Part shown: piece by piece, positions 9,099-17,295 of the stretch
Layout: every line of letters starts with the position of its first letter
Numbering within the stretch: position 1 is the stretch's first letter
Source: Caballeronia sp031450805
GTDB taxonomy: Bacteria; Pseudomonadota; Gammaproteobacteria; Burkholderiales; Burkholderiaceae
Direction: 5' to 3'
Assembly (NCBI RefSeq): GCF_031450805.1
Contig: NZ_JARTVY010000001.1
Location: 1,550,001 to 1,614,000, forward strand
DNA: 64,000 nucleotides
Program-made: the position numbers and the translations under genes
The notes under the pieces: model-generated
Database searches by the model: none
What the model saw: the letters and a program-made list of their open reading frames with translations, nothing else
Told to the model about the DNA's origin: nothing

Positions 9099-9551
9099 TC
9101 AATACGGCGACTTGTAAATCTGTACTGGCCGCGCGGCTCTTGCCGGCGGCTTCAATTCATCCGGCGTGCGATAAAGCGTTGCCGCCGCGCCCTGGGGCAT
9201 CATCATCGCCTTCGCATCCGGATTGCGTCCGACACGCCGCAATTGCGCGCGAGCGCCCGGATTGCCCGCATAGCCATTCTGTTGCGCGAGCAGCTTGTCC
9301 GTCGGCGATACACCTTGCGCAGTCTGCGCATTGGTAATCGGCCCGCGCTGTCCGCCCTTGCCATTGACCGGCGCGCCATACGGATCGGCGTATCGATCCG
9401 GACTACCTAGCAAATCCATCTCTGACGGTGCGCCGCCGCCTGCCTGCTTCGTGATCGCGGCATCGGCGAAATTGCCCGCATGCGCGAGCGGCGATGCCAT
9501 CAATGTAGCCAGCATCAGCGGCATGAGCGCCGCGCGTAGCTCGTGTTTCAT
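9099..9551 (-). CDS. Small secreted protein of unknown function
   Basis: I do not recognise this family. The chosen start is 9551, where GGAGGA sits four bases before the ATG; longer in-frame starts lack a binding site. The 150-residue product begins with a good signal peptide (MKHELRAALMPLMLATLMA, cleavage near AHA/GN) and has no later membrane segment. The mature part is rich in Gly, Ala, Pro and Gln, and looks unstructured, ending PVQIYKSPY. It probably acts in the periplasm or outside the cell. It lies inside the exopolysaccharide locus in opposite orientation, so a link to surface polymer is possible but only by position. Confidence 0.7.
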   Translation of the reverse strand: MKHELRAALMPLMLATLMASPLAHAGNFADAAITKQAGGGAPSEMDLLGSPDRYADPYGAPVNGKGGQRGPITNAQTAQGVSPTDKLLAQQNGYAGNPGARAQLRRVGRNPDAKAMMMPQGAAATLYRTPDELKPPARAARPVQIYKSPY

Positions 9552-9919
9552 TCGATCCTCCGGGACTCGTTGCAAGTGATCGGCATGCATTCCTGAATGC
9601 TTCGTCATGCGTTGTACAGAGATTTCACCGATGCATCGGTACGCTACTTCACGCGGCATGACGATTCGCATACGCACCGGCAGCGCTTACGTCGAGGCTC
9701 CGACTCGTACCGCCAAAAGTCTTGCCGATGCGGCCAAGCGTGCCATAGCGCACGTGGCGCTTTTCGACGTTCGCTGATAATCGATTCACCGTATGCGGCT
9801 GCGTTGATGAGCGCCGATGCGAAGAACAGGCAACGAAGACTGCACATCACCTTGTATTCGAATAATCAATGCGCGCGACCACGCGCATCAAGCGCACAGC
9901 GAACAAGGCCGGGGATCAC
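9552..9919. other. Divergent intergenic region before the wcaF-like gene
   Basis: 368 bp between the small secreted protein gene and the acetyltransferase gene, which face away from each other, so promoters for both should be here. I see an AT-rich patch near 9850-9870 (with the palindrome TATTCGAATA at 9855-9864) but no convincing -35/-10 pair. Short open frames in this stretch have no coding support. Confidence 0.5.
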
Positions 9920-10561
9920 ATGGACAGAGCGATCGACGAGCGATGCATCGGCGCGCCCAGCGATGGACGCAGCGACGACACACGTGACGCACGCGCAGAC
10001 CGTGTAAGGCGCGGCAATGTAATCGATCTCTCGCTCGCGGGTCCGGGCAACTTCGTCGCGAAGCGCAGCTTTCTGATCGAACTCGTGTGGTTCTTCGTCG
10101 AAGCGTGCTTCATCAATAACAAGCTGATTCCGGTTTCCTTCGTGCGAGTGGCGCTATTGCGGGCGTTCGGCGCGCGCATCGGCAAGAACTGTCGGATGCC
10201 GCATCCCATCCGCGTGAAGGCGCCCTGGAATCTCGAAGTGGGCGACAACTGCTGGTTCGGCGTCGATGCGTGGATCTATAACCAGACCGACATTCGCATC
10301 GGCTCGAACGTGTGCATCTCGCAAGGCACGTTTCTCACGACCGGCTCGCACGATGCGGCCGGCAACATGGATTTGCAGGTCGCGCCGATCGTGATCGAAG
10401 ACGGCGTATGGATCACTTCGAAATGCGTCGTGCAGATGGGCGTCACCATCGGACGATCGGCGCTCGTCACGCCGATGTCGGTCGTGCATCGCTCGCTCGA
10501 AGCAGAGGGCGTGTACGGCGGCAATCCGGTGCGATTCATCAGAAAGCGCTTTCCTGCATGA
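9920..10561 (+). CDS. WcaF-like hexapeptide acetyltransferase
   Basis: Trimeric left-handed beta-helix O-acetyltransferase of the WcaF type, which adds acetyl groups to exopolysaccharide sugars using acetyl-CoA. The hexapeptide pattern runs from about residue 90 to the end (VKAPWNLEVGDNCWFGVDAW, NVCISQGTFLTTGSHD, VWITSKCVVQMGVTIG). The likely active His is in TGSHD. The ATG at 9920 is chosen over the longer frame from 9869 because the extra part is uncharacteristic, though only a weak GGGG precedes it. It heads a second plus-strand group with the oxidoreductase gene 88 bp later. Confidence 0.87.
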   Translation: MDRAIDERCIGAPSDGRSDDTRDARADRVRRGNVIDLSLAGPGNFVAKRSFLIELVWFFVEACFINNKLIPVSFVRVALLRAFGARIGKNCRMPHPIRVKAPWNLEVGDNCWFGVDAWIYNQTDIRIGSNVCISQGTFLTTGSHDAAGNMDLQVAPIVIEDGVWITSKCVVQMGVTIGRSALVTPMSVVHRSLEAEGVYGGNPVRFIRKRFPA

Positions 10562-10648
10562 CGGACGGGCAAGGCATCACGAGGGCGCTGCATCGTAGAC
10601 GGCAGCGCGGCATCGCTTAAAGCATGAAAATAAGAAGGAGCACGGGGC

Positions 10649-12379
10649 ATGTTCATTGACAGCCGGGGCGTGGACGAAGGCGCAGTCATCGAGACCACGG
10701 TATGCATCGTCGGCGCGGGTGTCGCCGGCATTACGCTGGCGCTGGAGCTGGAAAAGCAGGGCATCGGCGCGGTTTTGCTCGAAAGCGGCGGATACAAGGC
10801 GGACAACGACACTCGCGATCTGTATCGCGGTGAGAACGTTGGGGTTCCTTATGAATTCGCCGATGGATGCCGCAGCCGCTTTCTCGGCGGCAGCAGCAAT
10901 TGCTGGGGCGGATGGTGTCGTCCGCTCGATCCGTGGGACTTCGAGAAGCGCGACTGGGTAGCCGACAGCGGCTGGCCCTTCGGCCTCGAAGAACTGCGCC
11001 CCTATTACGAGCGCACGCATGCATTGCTGCAACTGGGCGAGAACAATTTCGATCCCGCGCATTGGGAAGCGGCCATCAACCGGCCCGACGTGCGGCGTCA
11101 TCCGTTCCTGAGCGGCAACGTGCGCGACACGATCTCGCAGTTCAGCCCGCCAGTTCGCTTCGGCAAGGTATATCGCAAGGAGCTGCTCGCGGCGAAGAAC
11201 GTGCGCGTGTTCCTGTACGCCAATGCGCTGAACATCGACACCGATACCGACGCACGCTCGGTCACGAAGATCGATGTCGGCACGCTGTCCGGCCGCCGTT
11301 TCGCGATTCGCGCGAAGGTGTTCGTGCTGGCGACGGGCGGTATCGAGAATGCGCGGCTGATGCTGTCGTCGAACAAGGTGCAGGCATCCGGTATCGGCAA
11401 CGGCAACGATCTGGTCGGCCGCTATTTCATGGACCACCCGCGCATCATGTCGGCGAGCGTGCACTTCAAGAAGGAGTGGGCGCGCAACAAGCTCTATGAC
11501 ATCAAGTATCACTACCAGAACAAGGCGGTCTCCGCGAACGGCACGTTCATTTCGTCGCAGTTTGCGCTGACGCAGAAGACCCTGAGACGCGAGAAGCTGC
11601 TCAACGCGCGTGCGTGGTTCTATTCGGTGTTTCGCGGCGAAAACACGAAGGGCTCCGAGGCGCTCATCCGCGCCAAGCAGGCGATGCTCAAGAAGGATCA
11701 GCCGGGCTACAACATGGCGGCGGACCTCGTCACGATGATGGCGCATCCCGTCGATACCGCCTGTTTCGGTCTTGCGCGCCTGTTGCAGCCGCGTCCGCTC
11801 ATCACCGAAGTGAAGATTCAGACCATCGTGGAAGCGGAGCCGAATCGCGACAGCCGCGTGACGCTGTCTGCGCAGAAAGACGCGCTCGGCATGAATCGCG
11901 TGAAGGTGGACTGGCAGGTGACGGAGCTCGTTAAGCGCACGTTCGATCGCACGGTCGCGCATATCGCGACGGAACTGCGGCGTGGGGGCGTCGCCGATGT
12001 CACGCTCGACGAGCCGCTTCAGGGCAAGCCGTGGCCGGCGCAACTCGAAGGCACGTGGCACCACATGGGCACGACGCGCATGCACGATTCGCCGAAGAAC
12101 GGCGTGGTGGACCGCAATCTGAAGGTTCACGGCATGAGCAATCTGTATGTGGCGGGCAGTTCGGTGTTCCCGACCGTCGGCGCGAATTTCCCGACGATCA
12201 CCATCGCTGCGCTGACCTTGCGACTGGCCGGCCATCTTCAGCGCGTCATCAAGAGTGACGATACCGCGCCGACGATCGTCACGGCATCGGGCAGACCGAT
12301 GCGCCACGAGAAACAGACCGAGACGCTGCCGATGGCGGCGTCGACATCGGCAATGCATATGCGGGGAGACCTGGCGTAA
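10649..12379 (+). CDS. GMC-family FAD oxidoreductase in polysaccharide locus
   Basis: 576-residue flavoprotein of the glucose-methanol-choline family. It has the FAD dinucleotide fold at residues 18-34 (CIVGAGVAGITLALELE, Gly22-x-Gly24-x2-Gly27), the FLGGSSNCWGGW loop, a second FAD strand VFVLATGGIENARL, and the C-terminal block GTWHHMGTTRMHDS followed by NLYVAGSSVFPTVGANFPT, holding the His and Asn positions used in catalysis. No signal peptide is visible, so it is cytoplasmic. AGGAGC precedes the ATG. Its substrate is unknown; position suggests oxidation of a sugar or polyprenyl-linked sugar. Confidence 0.88.
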   Translation: MFIDSRGVDEGAVIETTVCIVGAGVAGITLALELEKQGIGAVLLESGGYKADNDTRDLYRGENVGVPYEFADGCRSRFLGGSSNCWGGWCRPLDPWDFEKRDWVADSGWPFGLEELRPYYERTHALLQLGENNFDPAHWEAAINRPDVRRHPFLSGNVRDTISQFSPPVRFGKVYRKELLAAKNVRVFLYANALNIDTDTDARSVTKIDVGTLSGRRFAIRAKVFVLATGGIENARLMLSSNKVQASGIGNGNDLVGRYFMDHPRIMSASVHFKKEWARNKLYDIKYHYQNKAVSANGTFISSQFALTQKTLRREKLLNARAWFYSVFRGENTKGSEALIRAKQAMLKKDQPGYNMAADLVTMMAHPVDTACFGLARLLQPRPLITEVKIQTIVEAEPNRDSRVTLSAQKDALGMNRVKVDWQVTELVKRTFDRTVAHIATELRRGGVADVTLDEPLQGKPWPAQLEGTWHHMGTTRMHDSPKNGVVDRNLKVHGMSNLYVAGSSVFPTVGANFPTITIAALTLRLAGHLQRVIKSDDTAPTIVTASGRPMRHEKQTETLPMAASTSAMHMRGDLA

Positions 12380-12404
12380 AGCCTGGCATGTAGGGGAAGG
12401 GGGC

Positions 12405-12434
12405 GCCACCGGTCCGGAAGACCGGTGGCGTTTT
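12405..12434 (+). terminator. Intrinsic terminator after the GMC oxidoreductase gene
   Basis: Perfect ten-base stem GCCACCGGTC / GACCGGTGGC with loop CGGAA, followed by G and TTTTCTTT. It lies 25 bases after the oxidoreductase stop. Confidence 0.85.
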
Positions 12435-12444
12435 CTTTGCTGGC

Positions 12445-12450
12445 TATAAT
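12445..12450 (+). promoter_or_regulatory. Candidate -10 box for the lipoprotein gene
   Basis: A consensus TATAAT lies 34 bases before the start of the lipoprotein gene and just after the preceding terminator. No good -35 hexamer is seen at the usual distance, so strength is uncertain. Confidence 0.45.
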
Positions 12451-12483
12451 CGGCATCCGTTCATCGCTTCAACTGGATCGCCC

Positions 12484-12939
12484 GTGAAAAAGCTCACTGT
12501 CATTGCCATTGCCGTTGCATCGATGTTGCTCGCAGCCTGTTCCTCGCCCGAGAAGGAAGCGCTGAAGGCTCAGGGTTTCACGCGCTCGGAACAGGCGCTG
12601 GAGACGGCGCAGCGCAACGCGACAGTCGAGTGCCGCGACGCCGCGCAATGCGATGCAATGTGGGATATGACGAAGCGTTATATCGAGCAGAATTCGAATC
12701 AGCCTGTGATTCGCTCCGATGCTTCCGCCATAGAAAGCGACCTGCCTTCGCGTTCGGGCAAGCCGGTTTATTCGGCCACGCGCGTGGCGAAGGGAAATGG
12801 CGCGGCCATCGCGCTCTATGCGCAATGCCGCGGCATGTATGGCCCGGAGCGCGCGAAGGGCTCGGACTACGACGACTGCGCGAGCAAGATAATCGCGGTG
12901 CAGAACCGCTTCGCGAGCGTTATCCGGCCGCCTCGCTGA
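12484..12939 (+). CDS. Small lipoprotein of unknown function
   Basis: 151 residues starting at GTG. The first 19 residues are a lipoprotein signal (MKKLTVIAIAVASMLLAAC) with lipobox LAAC, so the mature protein is membrane-anchored on the periplasmic side. Four further Cys (ECRDAAQCDAMWD, AQCRGMYG, DDCASK) could form two disulfides. I do not recognise a named domain. It has its own TATAAT and terminator upstream, so it is a separate unit from the exopolysaccharide genes. Its 3' end overlaps the convergent glycosyltransferase gene by 20 bases. Confidence 0.82.
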   Translation: MKKLTVIAIAVASMLLAACSSPEKEALKAQGFTRSEQALETAQRNATVECRDAAQCDAMWDMTKRYIEQNSNQPVIRSDASAIESDLPSRSGKPVYSATRVAKGNGAAIALYAQCRGMYGPERAKGSDYDDCASKIIAVQNRFASVIRPPR

Positions 12940-14122
12940 CCAGCCCGCGCGTGAGCCCGCCGTCGCGCCGGCTGGACGTTTCGCGCAGCACGCGCACGAG
13001 GTCTTTCGACATCGCATCGACGTCAAAGCGCTGCGTGAAGGTGGCGAGCGCTTGCTCACGCATCGCCGCTACCGCGTTCGCATCCATGCGCAGCCATGCC
13101 GATAACGCGTCGATGGTGCCGTCGATCGTATCGCTCGCGACGATGCCCGCGCCGTCTTCCTTCACTTCGCGCCAGATGTTGACCTTGTCGGAGATGAGCA
13201 CCGGCAGCTTTGAGCCGAGCGCCTCGGCCACGGCAATGCCGAAGTTTTCCTGATGCGACGGCAGCGCGAATACATCGCTCGTGCGGAACGCGCCCCACTT
13301 GAGGTCGCCGGTCAGCATGCCCGTCCACGTCGTGCGGTCCCCGATGCCGAGCTCCTTCGTGAGCGAGCGCAGTTGCGCGGCCCATTCGCCATCGTCGGGA
13401 CCGGCCATCACCAGATGCGCGCGAGGGTCGATATCGCGCACGGCGGCAAAGGCCTTCAGCAGCAGATCGCATCCCTTCTTCTCGTGGATGCGGCCCAGAA
13501 AAAGAATCGAGCGCTTGCCCGCGAGCTGCGGAAACTTCGACAGAAACGCGTGGCGCAAGGTCGTCGAATCGGCGGGCGGCTGGCGCGTGCCGAACGACAC
13601 CACTTCTTCGTTCGCACGATATAGCCTGAACGATTCGCGCGCGAGCAGGCGCTCCTCTTGCGTCGTGAAGAGCACGCGTTTTGCATCGCGCAGCACGCGG
13701 TATTCGGCCCACGGCCAATACAGGCACTTCTTCAGGTGCTTGAGCGGATACGTGCGCTTGAACCACGGATCGAGCATGCCATGCGGAAACACGTAGTACG
13801 GCACGTTGCTGCCGCGCAGCGCCTTCCACGCGCCGAAGCTGTGGTACTGCCAGAGACCGTTGACGATGACCGCGTCGAAGCGCGGCGCATGTTCCGTGAG
13901 CCAGGGCACGAGCCGCGAGCATAGTCCATAGAATCCGCGCGACGGACCGAGCGCATGCAGACGCAGAGAAAACGCCTTGAGATAAGGCGCGTCCGGTGCA
14001 TCGAGCGAGACGACTTCGATTTCATGGCCCATCGCACGCATGCTGAGGCCGCTTTGCAGCACGCCTTCTGTTGGGCCGCCTGCGCGCGGATCGACGGTGG
14101 ACAGCAGATGCAGAATTTTCAT
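12920..14122 (-). CDS. Glycosyltransferase family 4
   Basis: 400-residue GT-B enzyme starting MKILHLLSTVDPRAGGPTEG, a typical family 4 N-terminus with a Gly-rich donor loop. The C-terminal half has ILFLGRIHEKKGCDLLLKAF, HLVMAGPDDGEW and SHQENFGIAVAEALGSKLPV with the Glu-x7-Glu motif. A much longer open frame exists upstream, but the conserved N-terminus fixes the start at 14122. It lies 34 bases downstream of the polymerase gene on the same strand, so the two likely share a message. Donor and linkage are unknown. Confidence 0.87.
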   Translation of the reverse strand: MKILHLLSTVDPRAGGPTEGVLQSGLSMRAMGHEIEVVSLDAPDAPYLKAFSLRLHALGPSRGFYGLCSRLVPWLTEHAPRFDAVIVNGLWQYHSFGAWKALRGSNVPYYVFPHGMLDPWFKRTYPLKHLKKCLYWPWAEYRVLRDAKRVLFTTQEERLLARESFRLYRANEEVVSFGTRQPPADSTTLRHAFLSKFPQLAGKRSILFLGRIHEKKGCDLLLKAFAAVRDIDPRAHLVMAGPDDGEWAAQLRSLTKELGIGDRTTWTGMLTGDLKWGAFRTSDVFALPSHQENFGIAVAEALGSKLPVLISDKVNIWREVKEDGAGIVASDTIDGTIDALSAWLRMDANAVAAMREQALATFTQRFDVDAMSKDLVRVLRETSSRRDGGLTRGLVSEAAG

Positions 14123-14156
14123 GAAGCGACGAGTTCTGAGGTCGTTGTCGTTGTCA

Positions 14157-15641
14157 TCACGCGGACGGTGCGAGCGAACCCGCGCCCGATGGCGGCTCGC
14201 GACGGTCCTTTGCGTGATGATCGTGCGTGATGGCGGCCGCGTGCAGAGGCAGCATGTCCGGCATCGGCCCGTAATGCGGATCGTAGTTCGGATGCACGTC
14301 CGGACGCATGCCGCCGCCATGACGCCTTTTCATCGATGCCTCGTGCGCCGAAGCATGTGCGGCCCGCATCCGCATGTTCTGAGCGATGCGTGCGAAGGCC
14401 GCCACGAGCAGACCGAGCGCGACGCCGAACACGATGCCGGAGAAGCGATTGCCGAGCGGATTGCCGCCAACGGACGTTGCGGGCAGCGCGGCGACGACGA
14501 GCAGCGCGCGGCCGAGCACCGGCAGATACATCGCATCGGGCGAGCGGCGCCGCCACGCACGATAAGCCATCGACCCGCGATACAGCGCCCACAGCAATGC
14601 GATCGGCAACGCAATGCCGAACAGCACGCCGCCCGCGAAGAACTGATACACCCAGAAGTTGTGGCCGGCCGCCCATTCCTTGATCGCGTAGAAATCCTTC
14701 GGCGTGAACTGGCCTGCAAGGTCCGGCAGATAGTCGGGCGAATAACGATAGTCGTGGCCGTAGCCCTTGCCGACGAAGACCGACAGCGTGTCCGACATCG
14801 TCTGGTCGTACTGGTCCTTCATTTCAGCGAGACGCGTGATGGTCGTCGGATCGCGGCCGGATTCCGTGGCCTTTGCGAACGACATGCGCTGCGACCAGTG
14901 CTCGGCGACGGCGGGGAAGAACGCGGCGGACGCAGCGACCATTGCGCCGAGCAGCGCGGCGATCATGACCGCGCGCAGTCCCGCCTTGAAGAGATGCCTG
15001 GCCGAAGGCGCGGCGAGCCACGTCGCGAATGCGAACAGCAGCACCGTGCCGACGAGCAGACTGCGCGTGACGCTCAGCAGCTCGATCACGACCGTGGCAA
15101 GAAACAGCAGCACGGTGAGCTTCGTCATGCGCTTCGCGACGACGAACTCATGCAACAGCAAGCCTTGCAGGCAGAGGAACGTAACGGACACGATGCGAAA
15201 GCGAACGTTCTCCAGTCCGCCGCCGGTCGCCATGCCATAGGCGAAGCTGAAGACGAGCGATGCGACCATCGACCAGAACATCGCCCGCTCGATCTGTTCG
15301 AGCCGCTGCGAATCCCACGGACGGCAGGCGACGAAATAGCCGAGCAGCATCAGCAGGAACGGCAGGATCACGCGCATGTAGTTGCCCGAATCGTTCCCTT
15401 GCAGCACTTGCGTGGCGACGCTGCCGAGCATCGTGACGAGCAGGAGCGAGGTGATGATCGTGCGCAAGCGCGAGCGCTCTGCGAAGCGCGGCGCGATCAT
15501 TAGCAGCGCGCAGCCCGCGCCTATCGCGGGAATGGTGAGCAGTATCTGTATGGCCTTGCTGGCGGTTTCTGCGGCCTTGAAGTCGAATGCGAGCGGCAGG
15601 AGAAAAAGCCAGATCCAGACGACGGCGAACTTGTTGCGCAT
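14157..15641 (-). CDS. Wzy-like O-antigen/exopolysaccharide polymerase
   Basis: Inner-membrane protein of 494 residues with about ten to twelve hydrophobic segments and one large periplasmic loop (about 235-310, after FFPAVAEHWSQRMS), the layout of Wzy polymerases and O-antigen ligases. Family sequence identity is always low, so this call rests on topology and context. It would join flipped repeat units into polymer. The C-terminal 60 residues are hydrophilic and His/Pro-rich, an extension not typical of the family. The start at 15641 is preceded by AAAGAGAA and matches the first membrane helix (FAVVWIWLFLLPLAFDF). Confidence 0.78.
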   Translation of the reverse strand: MRNKFAVVWIWLFLLPLAFDFKAAETASKAIQILLTIPAIGAGCALLMIAPRFAERSRLRTIITSLLLVTMLGSVATQVLQGNDSGNYMRVILPFLLMLLGYFVACRPWDSQRLEQIERAMFWSMVASLVFSFAYGMATGGGLENVRFRIVSVTFLCLQGLLLHEFVVAKRMTKLTVLLFLATVVIELLSVTRSLLVGTVLLFAFATWLAAPSARHLFKAGLRAVMIAALLGAMVAASAAFFPAVAEHWSQRMSFAKATESGRDPTTITRLAEMKDQYDQTMSDTLSVFVGKGYGHDYRYSPDYLPDLAGQFTPKDFYAIKEWAAGHNFWVYQFFAGGVLFGIALPIALLWALYRGSMAYRAWRRRSPDAMYLPVLGRALLVVAALPATSVGGNPLGNRFSGIVFGVALGLLVAAFARIAQNMRMRAAHASAHEASMKRRHGGGMRPDVHPNYDPHYGPMPDMLPLHAAAITHDHHAKDRREPPSGAGSLAPSA

Positions 15642-16091
15642 GGCGTTCTCTTTAGATGGCTTCGCGGCATTGAGCCGGTGCGTGCCCTGGAAGCCTGAAG
15701 TCGCGTGTCGTGTGCTTGCGTGAAGCTCGAGCGACGGTCCCCGGGTACCCCGTATTTGTGCGTCGAATATATCAGCGGGCAAAAGCGCGAGCCGCCGGCG
15801 CGGCGTTTAGCGACTAGTCTTCGGCGCGAATCGACGGATGGCCATGTGCGCCGCACCACGCTCGTTCGCCGCGCATCCTTCGTGTGTTGCCGAGGGCACG
15901 CAGCACGAGATGCGCTGTCGGCTAAGCACGCGATTCTGGCGGATCGCACCGCGTTTCCCGAACGAACATTGCACTGCCGGAACACCGGTGTGAGACCACG
16001 ATAATCGCGATGCGCGTGCGTGCGCCGATATGAGGACCCGGGCGGCGAGGCATCCAATACAAACAAGACCTTCGCAGACAGGGGGAAGGCC
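15642..16091. other. Divergent intergenic region, polymerase / acyltransferase
   Basis: 450 bp between two genes that point away from each other, so it should hold both promoters. An AT-rich spot (GAATATATC near 15765) is the best candidate -10 area, but no clear hexamer pair was found. Open frames crossing this stretch lack coding character. Confidence 0.5.
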
Positions 16092-17228
16092 ATGAGCCTT
16101 TTCGGCGCCACACGCATGCCAGGACCCAATCGATCGATCGAGCTCGATTTCATCCGGGGACTTGCCATCATCGCAGTCATGGGGTTTCACTTTCATTCGT
16201 ATCCGACGGGCAGTGCGTTCATTGCCGCCATCGAATATCCGCTCAAGAGCTTCGGCCACGAAGGCGTGAATCTCTTCTTCACGCTGAGCGGCTTTCTCGT
16301 GGGCGGCTTGCTGCTCAAGCAATACGCGCAGGAAGGGCGCATCGATGCAGGGCGCTTCATCGTGCGGCGCATGTTCAAGATATGGCCCGCGTACTATGCG
16401 CTGATTCTTTTCCATGTGATCGTGGGGCGGCATCCGACCGATACGTTCCTCGTGCAGAACCTCACGCACATGCAGAACTACTTCGGCTCGTCGGTGGCGC
16501 AGACGTGGAGCCTCGCGGTGGAGGAGCATTTCTATCTGTTCCTGCCGCTGTTGCTGATCGTGTTCTCGCGCTGGCAAACGCGCGTCAATACGATACTGAC
16601 CGTGCTCGCCGGCATCTGTGTCGCGGTATTGATTGCGCGCAGCATCGCGGTCTATAACGGCGATCTTCAGGGCACGTTCTTCTATACGCAATACCGCATC
16701 GACAGCCTGCTGTTCGGCGTGATGCTCGCCGCGATCTACTGGCTCAAGCCTGCGGTGTATCGCGGCATCGCGGAGAGAAAGGGCATGCTGGTCGCGCTCG
16801 TCGCGGCGCTCGTGCTGTGGCTCGTGCTCGGCACGAAGAACGCATCGGTCGATCAAAGCATCGGTTATACCGTGCAGGCGCTCGGCTATTGCGCGCTGAT
16901 CGTGCTGACGCTCGAATACTCCGGGCGCGTGCGCGGAACGCTGGTTTATCGCGTGATCGGATGGATCGGCGTGTACTCGTACGGCATCTATCTGTGGCAT
17001 TCGCTGGCGCTCGCGCCGAGCGACATGCTCATCCGCAAGGCTGCGGCCCTGCATTTGCCGGCGATACCCGCGTGGGGCGTCATCATGGCGGCGCAGTTCG
17101 CCATCGCCATCGTCGTGGGCTATGTGACGACGCGCGCTGTCGAATTCCCGTTCCTTCGCATCCGCGATGCGTTGTTTCCGGCGAAGCGGAAGATCGACGT
17201 ATCGGAAGTGGCGGGACGTCAGGCTTGA
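16092..17228 (+). CDS. Membrane acyltransferase, OafA/YrhL (acyltransferase 3) family
   Basis: 378-residue integral membrane O-acyltransferase that would acetylate (or succinylate) a sugar of the polymer. The family opening ELDFIRGLAIIAVMGFHFH is present with its His pair, as are NLFFTLSGFLVGGLL, WSLAVEEHFYLFLPLLLIV and a C-terminal YSYGIYLWHSLAL. About ten membrane helices are visible. The ATG at 16092 follows a very strong GGGGGAAGG; a longer GTG frame from 16020 has no such support. It stands between the polymerase and a glycosyltransferase, which favours a role in polymer decoration. Confidence 0.88.
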   Translation: MSLFGATRMPGPNRSIELDFIRGLAIIAVMGFHFHSYPTGSAFIAAIEYPLKSFGHEGVNLFFTLSGFLVGGLLLKQYAQEGRIDAGRFIVRRMFKIWPAYYALILFHVIVGRHPTDTFLVQNLTHMQNYFGSSVAQTWSLAVEEHFYLFLPLLLIVFSRWQTRVNTILTVLAGICVAVLIARSIAVYNGDLQGTFFYTQYRIDSLLFGVMLAAIYWLKPAVYRGIAERKGMLVALVAALVLWLVLGTKNASVDQSIGYTVQALGYCALIVLTLEYSGRVRGTLVYRVIGWIGVYSYGIYLWHSLALAPSDMLIRKAAALHLPAIPAWGVIMAAQFAIAIVVGYVTTRAVEFPFLRIRDALFPAKRKIDVSEVAGRQA

Positions 17229-17244
17229 TCGGGCGTGGTAAAGA

Positions 17245-17284
17245 AAAAGCCGGTGCTTGCGCTTATCGCAAGCACCGGCTTTTA
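17245..17284. terminator. Bidirectional intrinsic terminator
   Basis: A 17-base perfect stem (AAAAGCCGGTGCTTGCG, loop CTTAT, and its complement) has A-run and T-run ends, so it can serve both the acyltransferase gene and the convergent glycosyltransferase gene. Confidence 0.92.
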
Positions 17285-17295
17285 TTTGCAACGCA

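Noticed and set aside
10577..12409. Minus-strand 610-residue frame
   Set aside because: Antisense shadow of the GMC oxidoreductase; Arg/His-rich and without motif.
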